64,000 bases of DNA from Deltaproteobacteria bacterium (GTDB taxonomy: Bacteria; Desulfobacterota; Syntrophorhabdia; Syntrophorhabdales; JANXAF01): the NCBI GenBank assembly GCA_026417175.1, contig JAOADT010000007.1:40851-104850 (forward strand). The letters run 5' to 3'. The notes beneath the pieces are model-generated. The model made no database searches and was not told where the DNA came from. It saw only the letters and a program-made list of their open reading frames with translations. Positions 1-6,917 of the stretch are shown one piece after another. Made by a program: the position numbers and the translations under genes. Position 1 is the stretch's first letter, and every line of letters starts with the position of its first letter.

Positions 1-558
1 CCGTTTATAGTTGATCTTGCAAAGGATTTAGGAATAAAAGAAATTGTTTTTTTAAATATTATCCAGATTTCTAGCCAGGCTCAAAACGAGATGAAAGTGT
101 TTTCGTATGATGAAAATACTGCATACGACATTATAATTCGTGAAGTCCAAAGAAAAGCCTCCTCTTACGGGATAAAAGTTCATTTACCTTCCTTTACGGC
201 GAACCAAGAATTGACCACGTGTCCAGAAAGGCCCCTGGAGTCACTTTACGTTTCGGTGGAAGGAGATGTTTCGCCATGTGTATACCTCAACCCGCCAGTA
301 AAATCACCCTTTGTAAGAATTTTCAAAGACAAAATATATCATATAGAAAGAGTAAAGTTTGGAAACCTTTTCTCTGAATCCCTTGATACTATATGGGAAA
401 GAGATGAGTATATAGCCTTTAGAGATAGTTATTTAAAAAGAGAATTAGCGGCTAAACAGATGTTTGAAAGTTTATTCAATTTTAGGTTTTTTAATGCCTT
501 TAATCTTCCACATGTGCCAGAACCTTGCAGGACTTGTCATAAGATCTACGGCCTTTGA
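1..558 (+). CDS. Radical SAM/SPASM domain protein, C-terminal part (5' end outside window)
   Basis: The reading frame is open from the first base, so the gene begins upstream and only about 185 C-terminal residues are visible. They look like a SPASM-type auxiliary iron-sulfur domain: Cys-Pro-Glu-Arg, then a segment reading V-S-V-E-G-D-V-S-P-C, then F-G-N-L-(x5)-D-T-I-W, and a final C-R-T-C-H near the stop. That order is typical of SPASM proteins, in which the cysteines hold extra [4Fe-4S] clusters. The catalytic CxxxCxxC segment must lie outside the window, so the substrate cannot be named. A strong hairpin terminator follows the stop. The family call is fairly secure; the function is unknown. 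Confidence 0.75.
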   Translation, partial: PFIVDLAKDLGIKEIVFLNIIQISSQAQNEMKVFSYDENTAYDIIIREVQRKASSYGIKVHLPSFTANQELTTCPERPLESLYVSVEGDVSPCVYLNPPVKSPFVRIFKDKIYHIERVKFGNLFSESLDTIWERDEYIAFRDSYLKRELAAKQMFESLFNFRFFNAFNLPHVPEPCRTCHKIYGL

Positions 559-563
559 AAATA

Positions 564-592
564 AAAAGGGTGGCTGTGTAGCCACTCCTTTT
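564..592. terminator. Bidirectional intrinsic terminator
   Basis: Stem GTGGCT/AGCCAC (570-575 with 580-585) with a GTGT loop is extended by AAAAGG/CCTTTT after a one-base bulge. A-run and T-run flanks make it work on both strands. It separates the radical SAM gene from the convergent tusA-like gene. Confidence 0.8.
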
Positions 593-598
593 GTCTAA

Positions 599-820
599 CT
601 ATTCCTCCTTAATTATTATTATTTTGTATCCTACTCCTTCTGGCTCTATAGATTTTATGGTCCAACCGTGGGATATCACAGCGCGTGACACATTTTCCTT
701 AGATGTGTCTGTATCCACAAGGATACAGATCTCACCTTGTTTCAATTTCTTTATTTCTTCTATAGTTAAAATAACGGGTTGCGGGCAAGAAAGCCCTCTT
801 AGATCTAAAACTGTGCTCAT
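599..820 (-). CDS. TusA/SirA-family sulfur (selenium) carrier protein
   Basis: This 73-residue protein has the hallmark L-R-G-L-S-C-P-Q-P motif near its start. The Cys is the persulfide or perselenide carrier residue of the TusA family, and the compact beta-alpha-beta fold length fits. The start at 820 is preferred because GGAGG sits 5 bases upstream; an upstream in-frame extension would overlap the preceding gene. It lies 17 bases downstream of the yedE-like gene and is probably co-transcribed with it. TusA-YedE pairs are common and are thought to hand over imported sulfur or selenium; which element is used here cannot be read from the sequence. Confidence 0.88.
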   Translation of the reverse strand: MSTVLDLRGLSCPQPVILTIEEIKKLKQGEICILVDTDTSKENVSRAVISHGWTIKSIEPEGVGYKIIIIKEE

Positions 821-837
821 AAGAACCTCCTCGTTTA

Positions 838-1932
838 CTAACTCTTTTTTCTCATAGTAAATCCTACAAATAGGCATACCATAAGTCCTATTATAACCGC
901 ATGGGCTCCGTACTGACCAATCCCATCAGGAGAACTTGCTAAAGAGAAATTATGAGAGATAGCAGCTCCAACTATCATGCCAAGAACGAACACTCCGGCA
1001 TCAGCATCACCCTCACCTGCTAAGAAAAGCTGCCTGCCGGGACATCCGCCAGCTAATGTAAAGGCTAACCCCGCCAAAACCATGCCCCCAAAATTCCACA
1101 ATTGCATGCTATGCGCGATAGGTTGTTTTTCAAACCCTGGATTGAACTGACCCAAAATAAGATTTGTGATGAAAGAAAAAATAGCTAAGGCCAAGACACC
1201 TGAAAGAAGATGTGTTTGTTTGAATAGAAGAAAGTCTCTAATGGCCCCCATGGTGCAAAATCTGCTTCTTTGAGCTAAAAATCCTATAAAGATGCTGAAA
1301 GAAAGAGATACCAGAAGCGGTGCGTGCATTGAGCCAGGGCCTTTCATACTGTAAAAAAGAATACCACTTTTGTCTTGACCCGGGGTTTGGGGGAAAACAA
1401 TGACAAGACAGAGAAGACCAAGCATTATAAGTGGTATTATCCAGCCAACAGATGCGTATGTGGGCTGTGATCTTCCAAGGTTATACCCTGCTCTTAAAAA
1501 CAAGGTGCCGATCCATATGCCAAAAATCAATCCTGCTATTCCGAATAAAGCGTTTCCATCTCCTCCCGTAAGACGTAAGAAAGCTCGCCAGGGACAGCCT
1601 AAAAATACAAGTGCACCTATCATCGCAAATACACCAAGTATGAACCTAACGATTGGCGCAGATCCGGTTCTAGGTCTAAACTCTTTGTAGGAATAGGCTG
1701 CAATGAGTGAGCCGAAAACGAAACCGATAATCTCCGGCCTAATATACTGTGCGAGCTGAAAGCGGTGAAGTCCAATTGCTCCTGCTATGTCCCTCTGAAA
1801 ACAGGCGACGCATACTCCCATATTAGGTGGGTTACCCAGTTTCTGTAAAAGAGGAGCAAGAACCCCTATGATTGCCCCCACTGTTACGATTCCTAATCTG
1901 GTTGCAAAGAAAGTAAAGAGTTTTTTTTGCAT
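838..1932 (-). CDS. yedE: YedE/YeeE-family transporter, selenium-metabolism type
   Basis: A 364-residue polytopic membrane protein containing two YeeE/YedE half-repeats with about ten hydrophobic segments. Conserved cysteine/glycine signatures are visible: C-V-A-C-F-Q-R-D in the N-terminal half, F-L-G-C-P-W-R-A, S-R-F-C-T-M-G-A-I-R-D, and A-G-G-C-P-G-R-Q in the C-terminal half. The length and double repeat resemble the YedE subgroup that co-occurs with YedF and selenium use. It probably moves a thio- or seleno-compound across the inner membrane and passes it to the TusA-like protein encoded next. GGAGGAAGG lies immediately before the ATG and is part of an unusual leader (1933-2145). Transporter family is confident; substrate is inferred. 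Confidence 0.85.
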   Translation of the reverse strand: MQKKLFTFFATRLGIVTVGAIIGVLAPLLQKLGNPPNMGVCVACFQRDIAGAIGLHRFQLAQYIRPEIIGFVFGSLIAAYSYKEFRPRTGSAPIVRFILGVFAMIGALVFLGCPWRAFLRLTGGDGNALFGIAGLIFGIWIGTLFLRAGYNLGRSQPTYASVGWIIPLIMLGLLCLVIVFPQTPGQDKSGILFYSMKGPGSMHAPLLVSLSFSIFIGFLAQRSRFCTMGAIRDFLLFKQTHLLSGVLALAIFSFITNLILGQFNPGFEKQPIAHSMQLWNFGGMVLAGLAFTLAGGCPGRQLFLAGEGDADAGVFVLGMIVGAAISHNFSLASSPDGIGQYGAHAVIIGLMVCLFVGFTMRKKS

Positions 1933-2145
1933 ACCTTCCTCCTTTTGATTAGATTCTCAGTTGTGGGAGAAGAGGAAGAAGGTAGGTTTACGAAAGACGA
2001 CATCTATAAGAGGTAAAAAGATGAAAAGCCTCCCTCTTCACCCTTCTCCCTCCGCACCTCTCAGAACCCGACCCGGGTCCAAAAAAATCTCAGATAATGG
2101 ATAAAGGGTGATGAGGCTTACCCATCTTCTCACCTACCTTTCGAT
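1933..2145 (-). promoter_or_regulatory. Structured 5' leader of yedE; riboswitch-like candidate
   Basis: Read in the direction of yedE, the leader can form three elements. (1) A perfect 9-bp closing helix pairs AAGGTAGGT (2140-2132) with ACCTACCTT (1987-1979). (2) Inside it is a long hairpin of three helices, 2128-2123 with 2023-2018, 2119-2113 with 2032-2026, and 2111-2104 with 2045-2038, capped by 58 bases that contain two TCTGAGA copies and the palindrome GACCCGGGTC; it is followed by five T. (3) ACCTTCTTCC (1983-1974) can pair, with one G-U, with the ribosome binding site GGAGGAAGGT (1942-1933). Elements 1 and 3 share bases 1979-1983 and so exclude each other. I do not recognise it as a named class. 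Confidence 0.6.
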
Positions 2146-2375
2146 GTGTTTTTAACAATTTTTGTATTTTGAATCAATAAAAAGTAAACACATTTTAATT
2201 TAGTTCTGATATAAAGTTGTTCCACCAATCTAAGGTCCCTGTAATTTATTTGACATCACTTCATTACTCCAGGTTTGCTTATGGTATTTTTAGTAACGTG
2301 CCTTTAATGAATGATACTCTATATATTTACACAGGACTTAAATCTTTTTGCGATTTTTTCTTTATCCATAAAGTG

Positions 2376-2405
2376 TATCATCTTTTCCCCAATGAAAAGA
2401 TGATA
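2376..2405 (+). terminator. Terminator-like hairpin in intergenic region
   Basis: A perfect 11-bp stem, TATCATCTTTT with AAAAGATGATA, and an 8-base loop, followed four bases later by a run of six T. It has no obvious gene upstream to terminate, so it could end an unannotated small RNA or be a relic. Confidence 0.4.
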
Positions 2406-2785
2406 GTTGCTTTTTTGGTTATCGAGCATTACCAATTCATCTTTTAGTTTTTCCGTTTAGATTTTTTCGTCTTTGTTTGAGCCAGGTTTTACAGGTTGTT
2501 CAACTAGTCAATTAATCTATATTATTGACTTAGCTTTCTTGTGGAAAAAATTGCGCGTAATTGAAATAGATAAAGGATTTTGGCAACAAAGAATTTAGAA
2601 CTGGTATGAATAAGAATATGAAAGACTGTCAAAATGGTTTATTAACAAATGTACGGTCTGATAGGCAAAACTTTATAATTAATTAAATTTAGACATTACA
2701 AGTGTACGAATTTTTTTTTGAACTGAAGAGCAAAATAGAAAACATGTAAGATTTCCCAAAATTGGTTAACCTGGAGAAATTGTCT

Positions 2786-2813
2786 TTGCATTCCGTTTTG
2801 AAAGTGGTATATA
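2786..2813 (+). promoter_or_regulatory. Possible sigma-70-type promoter for lipoprotein genes
   Basis: TTGCAT (2786-2791), a 16-base spacer and TATATA (2808-2813) stand about 40 bases before the start codon of the small lipoprotein gene. The match is reasonable but the spacer is short and AT-rich alternatives overlap it. Confidence 0.4.
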
Positions 2814-2853
2814 TAAAATAACTAGGTTCAAGGGAAAGGAGGTGAAATGAGAT

Positions 2854-3033
2854 ATGAAGAAGCTTCTGGCCCTAGTAATAGCTCTTTCGTTATTCGTGAC
2901 ATTCACAATGGTGGGCTGCAAGCCTAAAGAGGAGCCGAAACCCACACCTAAGGAAGAAGCAAAACCGGCGCCCGCTCCTGAAAAGGCACCAGAAAAACCG
3001 GAAGCACAACCACCAGCACCTGAGAAAAAGTAG
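2854..3033 (+). CDS. Small proline/glutamate/lysine-rich lipoprotein
   Basis: A 59-residue protein starts with two lysines and a hydrophobic stretch ending in a lipobox M-V-G-C, so it should be lipidated at Cys21 or nearby. The mature part is almost entirely Pro, Glu, Lys and Ala in P-x-P and P-E-K repeats and has no folded domain. AAGGAGGTG ten bases upstream is a strong ribosome binding site. It precedes the Pal-like gene by 60 bases and may share its transcript; a periplasmic spacer or envelope role is a guess. I do not recognise an exact family. Confidence 0.75.
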   Translation: MKKLLALVIALSLFVTFTMVGCKPKEEPKPTPKEEAKPAPAPEKAPEKPEAQPPAPEKK

Positions 3034-3042
3034 TTCAAATGC

Positions 3043-3068
3043 GGCCATATGCTACATAGCATATGGCC
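3043..3068. repeat. Perfect 10-bp inverted repeat between lipoprotein genes
   Basis: GGCCATATGC, the six-base loop TACATA, and GCATATGGCC. No T-run follows, so it is not a classical terminator. It could be an mRNA processing or stabilising hairpin that sets the ratio of the two lipoproteins, or a protein site. Confidence 0.5.
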
Positions 3069-3092
3069 AAATTCACTAAAAGGGGTGAAAAA

Positions 3093-3677
3093 ATGAATGT
3101 AAGAATTTTAGGAGTACTGGTAATTTTAATCATAGGTACGTCGCTTACGGGATGTGGATGCTTCCAGCAGGCGATAAAAGGAGAAAAAGCACCGCCTTCA
3201 CCTCCACCTGAAGCAAGAATACTGAAACCAGAAGAAAAACCGGCGATTCCTATTACGCCTCCCCAAGAGACACCAAAAGTAGTGACTCCTTCACCGGTTC
3301 CTAGTCCAGTGACTGCGCCTACACCAAAGGTGGCAGAGCCTCAGTATGTTCTTAAGGATATAAATTTTGATTTTGACAAGTACAACATTAGACCCCAAGA
3401 TGCGGAAATACTTAAAGAAAATCTTAATTGGTTTAAAGCTAATCCCGGAAAAAGAGTAAGAATTGAGGGACACTGTGACGAAAGGGGTACATCTGAATAT
3501 AATCTTATACTTGGCCAGAAAAGGGCAGACGCAACTAAAAACTATCTTGTGAATCTGGGAGTAGACGAAAAACTGCTGGAGACTGTAAGTTACGGAAAAG
3601 AAAGACCGCTTGATCCAGGACATAATGAGGAGGCATGGGCAAAGAACAGGAGAGCTCATTTCTTAATACTTCCTTAA
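3093..3677 (+). CDS. pal: Peptidoglycan-associated lipoprotein (Pal/OmpA-like)
   Basis: A 194-residue lipoprotein with a signal peptide ending in lipobox L-T-G-C, a proline-rich linker (about residues 25-85) and a C-terminal OmpA-like domain (about 90-194). That domain has the F-D-F-D-K-Y start, the E-G-H-C-D-E-R-G-T-S-E-Y-N peptidoglycan-binding core, and N-R-R-A close to the end. It anchors the outer membrane to peptidoglycan, normally with TolAB, whose genes are not in this window. The start at 3093 has AGGGGTG upstream and gives the signal peptide; an earlier in-frame ATG at 3063 falls inside the preceding hairpin. An intrinsic terminator follows the stop. Confidence 0.92.
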   Translation: MNVRILGVLVILIIGTSLTGCGCFQQAIKGEKAPPSPPPEARILKPEEKPAIPITPPQETPKVVTPSPVPSPVTAPTPKVAEPQYVLKDINFDFDKYNIRPQDAEILKENLNWFKANPGKRVRIEGHCDERGTSEYNLILGQKRADATKNYLVNLGVDEKLLETVSYGKERPLDPGHNEEAWAKNRRAHFLILP

Positions 3678-4780
3678 CCCAAAAAAATGGGAAGGGGGCT
3701 GAAATTGCCCCCAGGTTTTTTTACGGGGTAGACGCTTTAGCGAAATTATTTGCGCTATCAGGGGCGCAACTAAAAATTTTTAAAGAAGTAGACAGATACT
3801 TTCCGGTAAGAATTCCAGGATTTTATCTTTCTCTTATGAGCTCAGATGACCCTTTCTGTCCAATTAAGAGACAGGCCTTACCGAGTCTAGAAGAACTATC
3901 AGGAAGTGGGCATGAGGATCCTTTAGCGGAGAATGATAATTCATTAACCCCCAGTTTTATAAAAAAATACCCCGGAAGAGGGGTTTTTCTAATAAGTTCA
4001 GAGTGTGCCATGTTTTGTCGTTTTTGTAACAGAAAAAGAGTATTAGGCCGGAACGTGGACTTTGAGAGTTCTTGGGATGAGACTTTCGAGTGCATGGAAA
4101 AAATGGAAGACTTGCGAGAGGTCATAATTTCTGGTGGAGATCCTTTAATGCAGAGTATTGATAAACTTTATTACGTCTTAGAGAGGATTCGAAGAATAAG
4201 ACGGGTAAGAACGTTAAGGATAAGCACGCGGGTCCCTGTTGTTTTTCCTCAGGGGATTAGTGAAGAATTTCTTAAAATACTGACTAAATTTAATCCATTA
4301 TGGATCGTTATTCACATAAATCATCCCAGAGAAATCACTGAAAGCTTTAAAAGAATCATAAGAGAAATTCAAAAAAAAGGGTCTCCCGTGATAAGCCAGA
4401 CTGTTCTTTTAAGAGGGGTAAATGATTGTGCGAGAACTCTTATTGAACTGTTTGATGGTTTGGTAAGTTTAGGAATAAAGCCTTATTATCTTTTCCAGCT
4501 TGACGAAGTAATAGGGGCTCAACACTTCAAGGTTAGACTCTCCGATGGCATAAGAATTTATAAAACCATCAGGAAGCATTCCTCAGGCCTTGCCGTTCCA
4601 AACTATGTAGTAGACCTAAGTGGTGGGCTTGGAAAAGTTTCAGTAACCGAAAGTTTAATAAGAAAAAACGGGGGAGTCGGGTATTTTCGAACTGATGATG
4701 GGAAGATTGGTAAATACGGAGATGATGGATATGAAAGTGAATGCAAACGGTGTGGACTTTGCGTTCACACAGAAGAATAA
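3635..4780 (+). CDS. KamA-family radical SAM protein (lysine 2,3-aminomutase-like)
   Basis: Radical SAM enzyme with the CxxxCxxC motif written C-A-M-F-C-R-F-C-N-R-K-R at about residues 127-138, preceded by Y-P-G-R-G-V-F-L. A KamA-type N-terminal helix region ends in Y-L-S-L and D-P-F-C-P-I-K-R-Q. The sequence S-G-G-D-P-L follows as the SAM-binding glycine motif, and a cysteine pair C-K-R-C-G-L-C ends the protein. At about 381 residues it is in the range of short KamA/EpmB-like proteins; the substrate is unknown. The only ordinary start codon is ATG 3635, which lies inside pal and places the pal terminator hairpin within the first 30 codons. A rarer ATT start after the hairpin is possible. Confidence 0.8.
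   Translation: MGKEQESSFLNTSLTQKNGKGAEIAPRFFYGVDALAKLFALSGAQLKIFKEVDRYFPVRIPGFYLSLMSSDDPFCPIKRQALPSLEELSGSGHEDPLAENDNSLTPSFIKKYPGRGVFLISSECAMFCRFCNRKRVLGRNVDFESSWDETFECMEKMEDLREVIISGGDPLMQSIDKLYYVLERIRRIRRVRTLRISTRVPVVFPQGISEEFLKILTKFNPLWIVIHINHPREITESFKRIIREIQKKGSPVISQTVLLRGVNDCARTLIELFDGLVSLGIKPYYLFQLDEVIGAQHFKVRLSDGIRIYKTIRKHSSGLAVPNYVVDLSGGLGKVSVTESLIRKNGGVGYFRTDDGKIGKYGDDGYESECKRCGLCVHTEE
3694..3722 (+). terminator. Intrinsic terminator of pal, overlapping the kamA-like 5' coding region
   Basis: GGGGGC (3694-3699), a seven-base loop and GCCCCC (3707-3712), then AGG and seven T. It has the form of a strong terminator although it lies within the predicted kamA-like reading frame. Confidence 0.75.
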
Positions 4781-4799
4781 CTTAGAAGGAGGTTTTTTT

Positions 4800-5447
4800 A
4801 TGAGAATAGTGTTACTTGGTGCTCCAGGTGCTGGAAAAGGAACGGTGGCAAAAATGCTAATGGAATATGACGGTTCTGTTCAAATTTCTACGGGTGATAT
4901 CCTCAGAAATGCTGTGAAGCATGGAACTGAGCTTGGATTAAAGGCAAAGACCTACATGGACAGAGGAGAGCTTGTTCCAGATGACTTGATAATAGAGATA
5001 ATAGAGGAAAAGATTAAAGCTCCGGACTGCGAAAAGGGGTTCATCCTTGATGGATTTCCAAGGACCATAAACCAGGCAGAACGATTAAAAGACCTGCTTA
5101 AACGGATCAATTTAAAACTTGATGCAGTAATAAACTTGGATGTACCAAAAGAAGTTGTTCTTGAGAGATTGACTACAAGAAGAACTTGTTCCAATCCGGA
5201 ATGTCAAGAGATTTACAACGTGAAAAGCAAACCACCTTCACCCGATGGGAAATGCCTGAAATGTGGATGGCCTGTAGTGCAAAGAGATGATGAAACAGAG
5301 GAAGCGATCAACAAGAGACTTGAGGTTTATAATGAAAAAACTGCCCCTCTCATAGAATATTACAAAAAAGAAGGACTTCTTCATAACGTCAGCTCTTTAA
5401 GCAGCGAAGAGATAGTAAAAGAGATAATAAAGATAGTGAAAAGCTAG
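4800..5447 (+). CDS. adk: Adenylate kinase
   Basis: A 215-residue long-type adenylate kinase. The P-loop G-A-P-G-A-G-K-G-T is at residues 7-15, T-G-D-I-L-R follows, and G-F-P-R-T lies in the middle. The LID domain carries four cysteines (C-S-N-P-E-C and C-L-K-C) that would bind zinc. It interconverts ATP+AMP and 2 ADP in the cytosol. ATG 4800 has GAAGGAGG upstream and starts the family-typical M-R-I-V-L-L-G; an in-frame extension back to 4695 lies inside the preceding gene and is rejected. It follows the kamA-like gene by 19 bases and may be co-transcribed with it. Confidence 0.97.
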   Translation: MRIVLLGAPGAGKGTVAKMLMEYDGSVQISTGDILRNAVKHGTELGLKAKTYMDRGELVPDDLIIEIIEEKIKAPDCEKGFILDGFPRTINQAERLKDLLKRINLKLDAVINLDVPKEVVLERLTTRRTCSNPECQEIYNVKSKPPSPDGKCLKCGWPVVQRDDETEEAINKRLEVYNEKTAPLIEYYKKEGLLHNVSSLSSEEIVKEIIKIVKS

Positions 5448-5619
5448 ATGCATGGGTAACATGACAAGACATAACGTGTCCGAGTTTTCAAAGGTTTATA
5501 TTACGCTTTGTACTCTAGCAGATATTACAAATAGGAAATACCGACATATAAATAAAGGACAAACCTGGAGATTTGCTGTGGACATTTTGGAGTTTGGCGG
5601 ATAAGGAAAAAGGTAAACG

Positions 5620-6447
5620 ATGAAAATCGCAAATATTCTTTGGCAATGTGAGCGTAAATTAGTTGTATTTGAAGAAGACAAGTTTTACCCTATAGATGCA
5701 CAAAGAGAGGAAGATGTCTTTGGCAGTATCCAAAATATAAAAAAAGGTAGAAATCCTTTGCCTGTCACAAAAGATGATATAAAGTGGCTTCCAGTAGTAA
5801 ATGCTCCCTCTAAAATCATAGGCATTGGTCTAAATTACTTAGATCACATAGTGGAAAGTCACGGTAGGCTACCTAAAAGTCCTATCATATTTGCCAAATA
5901 TCCCAATGCACTTATTGGGCATAAGGATTTCATTGTTTGGAGTCGCAGGGTGACAGAAAAGGTGGATTATGAAGCAGAGCTTGCAGTTATAATTGGAAAG
6001 AGAGCGAAATCAGTAACTTCGGATGAGGCTTATGAGGTTATAGCGGGTTATACGTGCGCAAACGACGTGAGCGCAAGAGATCTTCAATTTGGAGATGGTC
6101 AATGGACGAGAGGAAAGTCACTCGATACTTTTTGTCCTTTAGGTCCATATATGGTTACCCGCGATGAAATAAAGGATCCTCAGAATCTATCAATTAGGAC
6201 TATTCTTAATGGAAGAATTGTTCAGGAGAGTAATACCTCTAAAATGATATTCGGTATAAAAGACCTTATAGCATTCATAAGTAGACACATGACGCTCTTT
6301 CCTGGTGACGTTATACTCACAGGGACACCTGCTGGAGTAGGGGCTTTTAGAAAACCACCCAGATTTCTTGTTGATGGTGATGAGATAATCATTAGTATTG
6401 AGTCAATAGGTGATCTTATAAATTACTGTAAAATGAATGAAAACTAG
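5620..6447 (+). CDS. Fumarylacetoacetate hydrolase (FAH) family protein
   Basis: A 275-residue FAH-fold enzyme. The conserved core begins I-G-I-G-L-N-Y and continues with S-P-I-I-F-A-K, then D-Y-E-A-E-L-A (metal-binding glutamates), C-A-N-D-V-S-A-R-D (metal-binding Asp), G-K-S-L-D-T-F-C-P-L-G-P, and L-T-G-T-P-A-G-V-G near the end. Members hydrolyse C-C bonds, isomerise or hydrate acylpyruvates and oxo-dioate intermediates using Mg2+. The first 65 residues are a variable lid. A weak AAGG lies upstream of the ATG. It stands alone between adk and tRNA-Leu, so context gives no substrate. Confidence 0.88.
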   Translation: MKIANILWQCERKLVVFEEDKFYPIDAQREEDVFGSIQNIKKGRNPLPVTKDDIKWLPVVNAPSKIIGIGLNYLDHIVESHGRLPKSPIIFAKYPNALIGHKDFIVWSRRVTEKVDYEAELAVIIGKRAKSVTSDEAYEVIAGYTCANDVSARDLQFGDGQWTRGKSLDTFCPLGPYMVTRDEIKDPQNLSIRTILNGRIVQESNTSKMIFGIKDLIAFISRHMTLFPGDVILTGTPAGVGAFRKPPRFLVDGDEIIISIESIGDLINYCKMNEN

Positions 6448-6498
6448 TTGAGTGCAAATAGTCGACAAAAAATTAAGTCATTTTGTATTTACACCTAA

Positions 6499-6584
6499 TG
6501 CCGGAGGCGGGGGTCGAACCCGCACGGGGTTTAAACCCCACCGGATTTTGAGTCCGGCGCGTCTTCCAGTTCCACCACTCCGGC
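6499..6584 (-). tRNA. tRNA-Leu (CAA)
   Basis: A complete 86-nt cloverleaf: acceptor GCCGGAG/CTCCGGC with discriminator A, D-arm, anticodon stem CCGGA/TCCGG with loop CTCAAAA (anticodon CAA), a long class II variable arm, and T-loop GGTTCGACC. The 3' CCA is not encoded. Confidence 0.96.
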
Positions 6585-6593
6585 AGCTTTTTT

Positions 6594-6623
6594 ATCATAC
6601 AATACACATAAAGGATGTTGCAA
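6594..6623 (-). promoter_or_regulatory. Probable promoter of tRNA-Leu
   Basis: Read on the minus strand, TTGCAA (6623-6618), an 18-base spacer and TATGAT (6599-6594) end about ten bases before the tRNA 5' end. Confidence 0.55.
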
Positions 6624-6686
6624 CAGTCTGATTCTTTCAACAAAAAATTTATATGGAACATTTGTAACCGCTAGTACCAAATATTT

Positions 6687-6917
6687 TTATCCGGTATCTA
6701 TCCTGAAATCTTCAATCCTTTCACTCAGTAAGGATTCAACAGTCTGTCTGTCCTCTCTGCAAAATCTTATACATATTCCACAATCGGAACTAAGAGTTCT
6801 TGGCACCGGTATTAGTTTATATGGAATACCTCTGTTTTTTAGAATCTTTTCTGCCGCTAGAACGTGGCTTGTAGAGTTGAAAAGGGCAAAGAGGTAACCC
6901 TCATTACATTCCTTCAT
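6687..6917 (-). CDS. DUF3343 protein (putative Se/S carrier-like)
   Basis: A 76-residue protein of the DUF3343 type: a beta-strand start with F-N-S-T-S-H-V-L-A-A-E-K, then P-Y-K-L-I-P-V-P-R and D-C-G-I-C-I-R-F, where the cysteine pair sits after a conserved S-S-D. The family is found next to YedF and is suspected to bind sulfur or selenium on these cysteines. Its ATG overlaps the yedF stop (ATGA), so the two are translationally coupled. The function is by association only. Confidence 0.8.
   Translation of the reverse strand: MKECNEGYLFALFNSTSHVLAAEKILKNRGIPYKLIPVPRTLSSDCGICIRFCREDRQTVESLLSERIEDFRIDTG

Larger units (their letters stand above)
2146..2853. other. Long AT-rich intergenic region
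   Basis: This divergent spacer lies between the yedE leader and the small lipoprotein gene. A 76-codon frame on the plus strand (2217-2447) has no recognisable family and no ribosome binding site, so I do not call it a gene. The region holds one strong hairpin (2376-2405) and a plausible promoter for the lipoprotein genes (2786-2813), listed separately. Confidence 0.6.

Noticed and set aside
2217..2447. A 76-codon plus-strand frame in the large intergenic region
   Set aside because: AT-rich, Phe/Tyr/Ile-heavy, no ribosome binding site, no family resemblance, and it contains the orphan hairpin.
5480..5525. GG-N10-GC match before the FAH-family gene (AGGTTTATATTACGC)
   Set aside because: The -12 element is ACGC rather than TTGC and the site is over 100 bases from the start codon; too weak for a sigma-54 call.
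6473..6661. A 62-codon minus-strand frame over tRNA-Leu
   Set aside because: Also a tRNA shadow (W-N-W-K-T-R-R-T type sequence).
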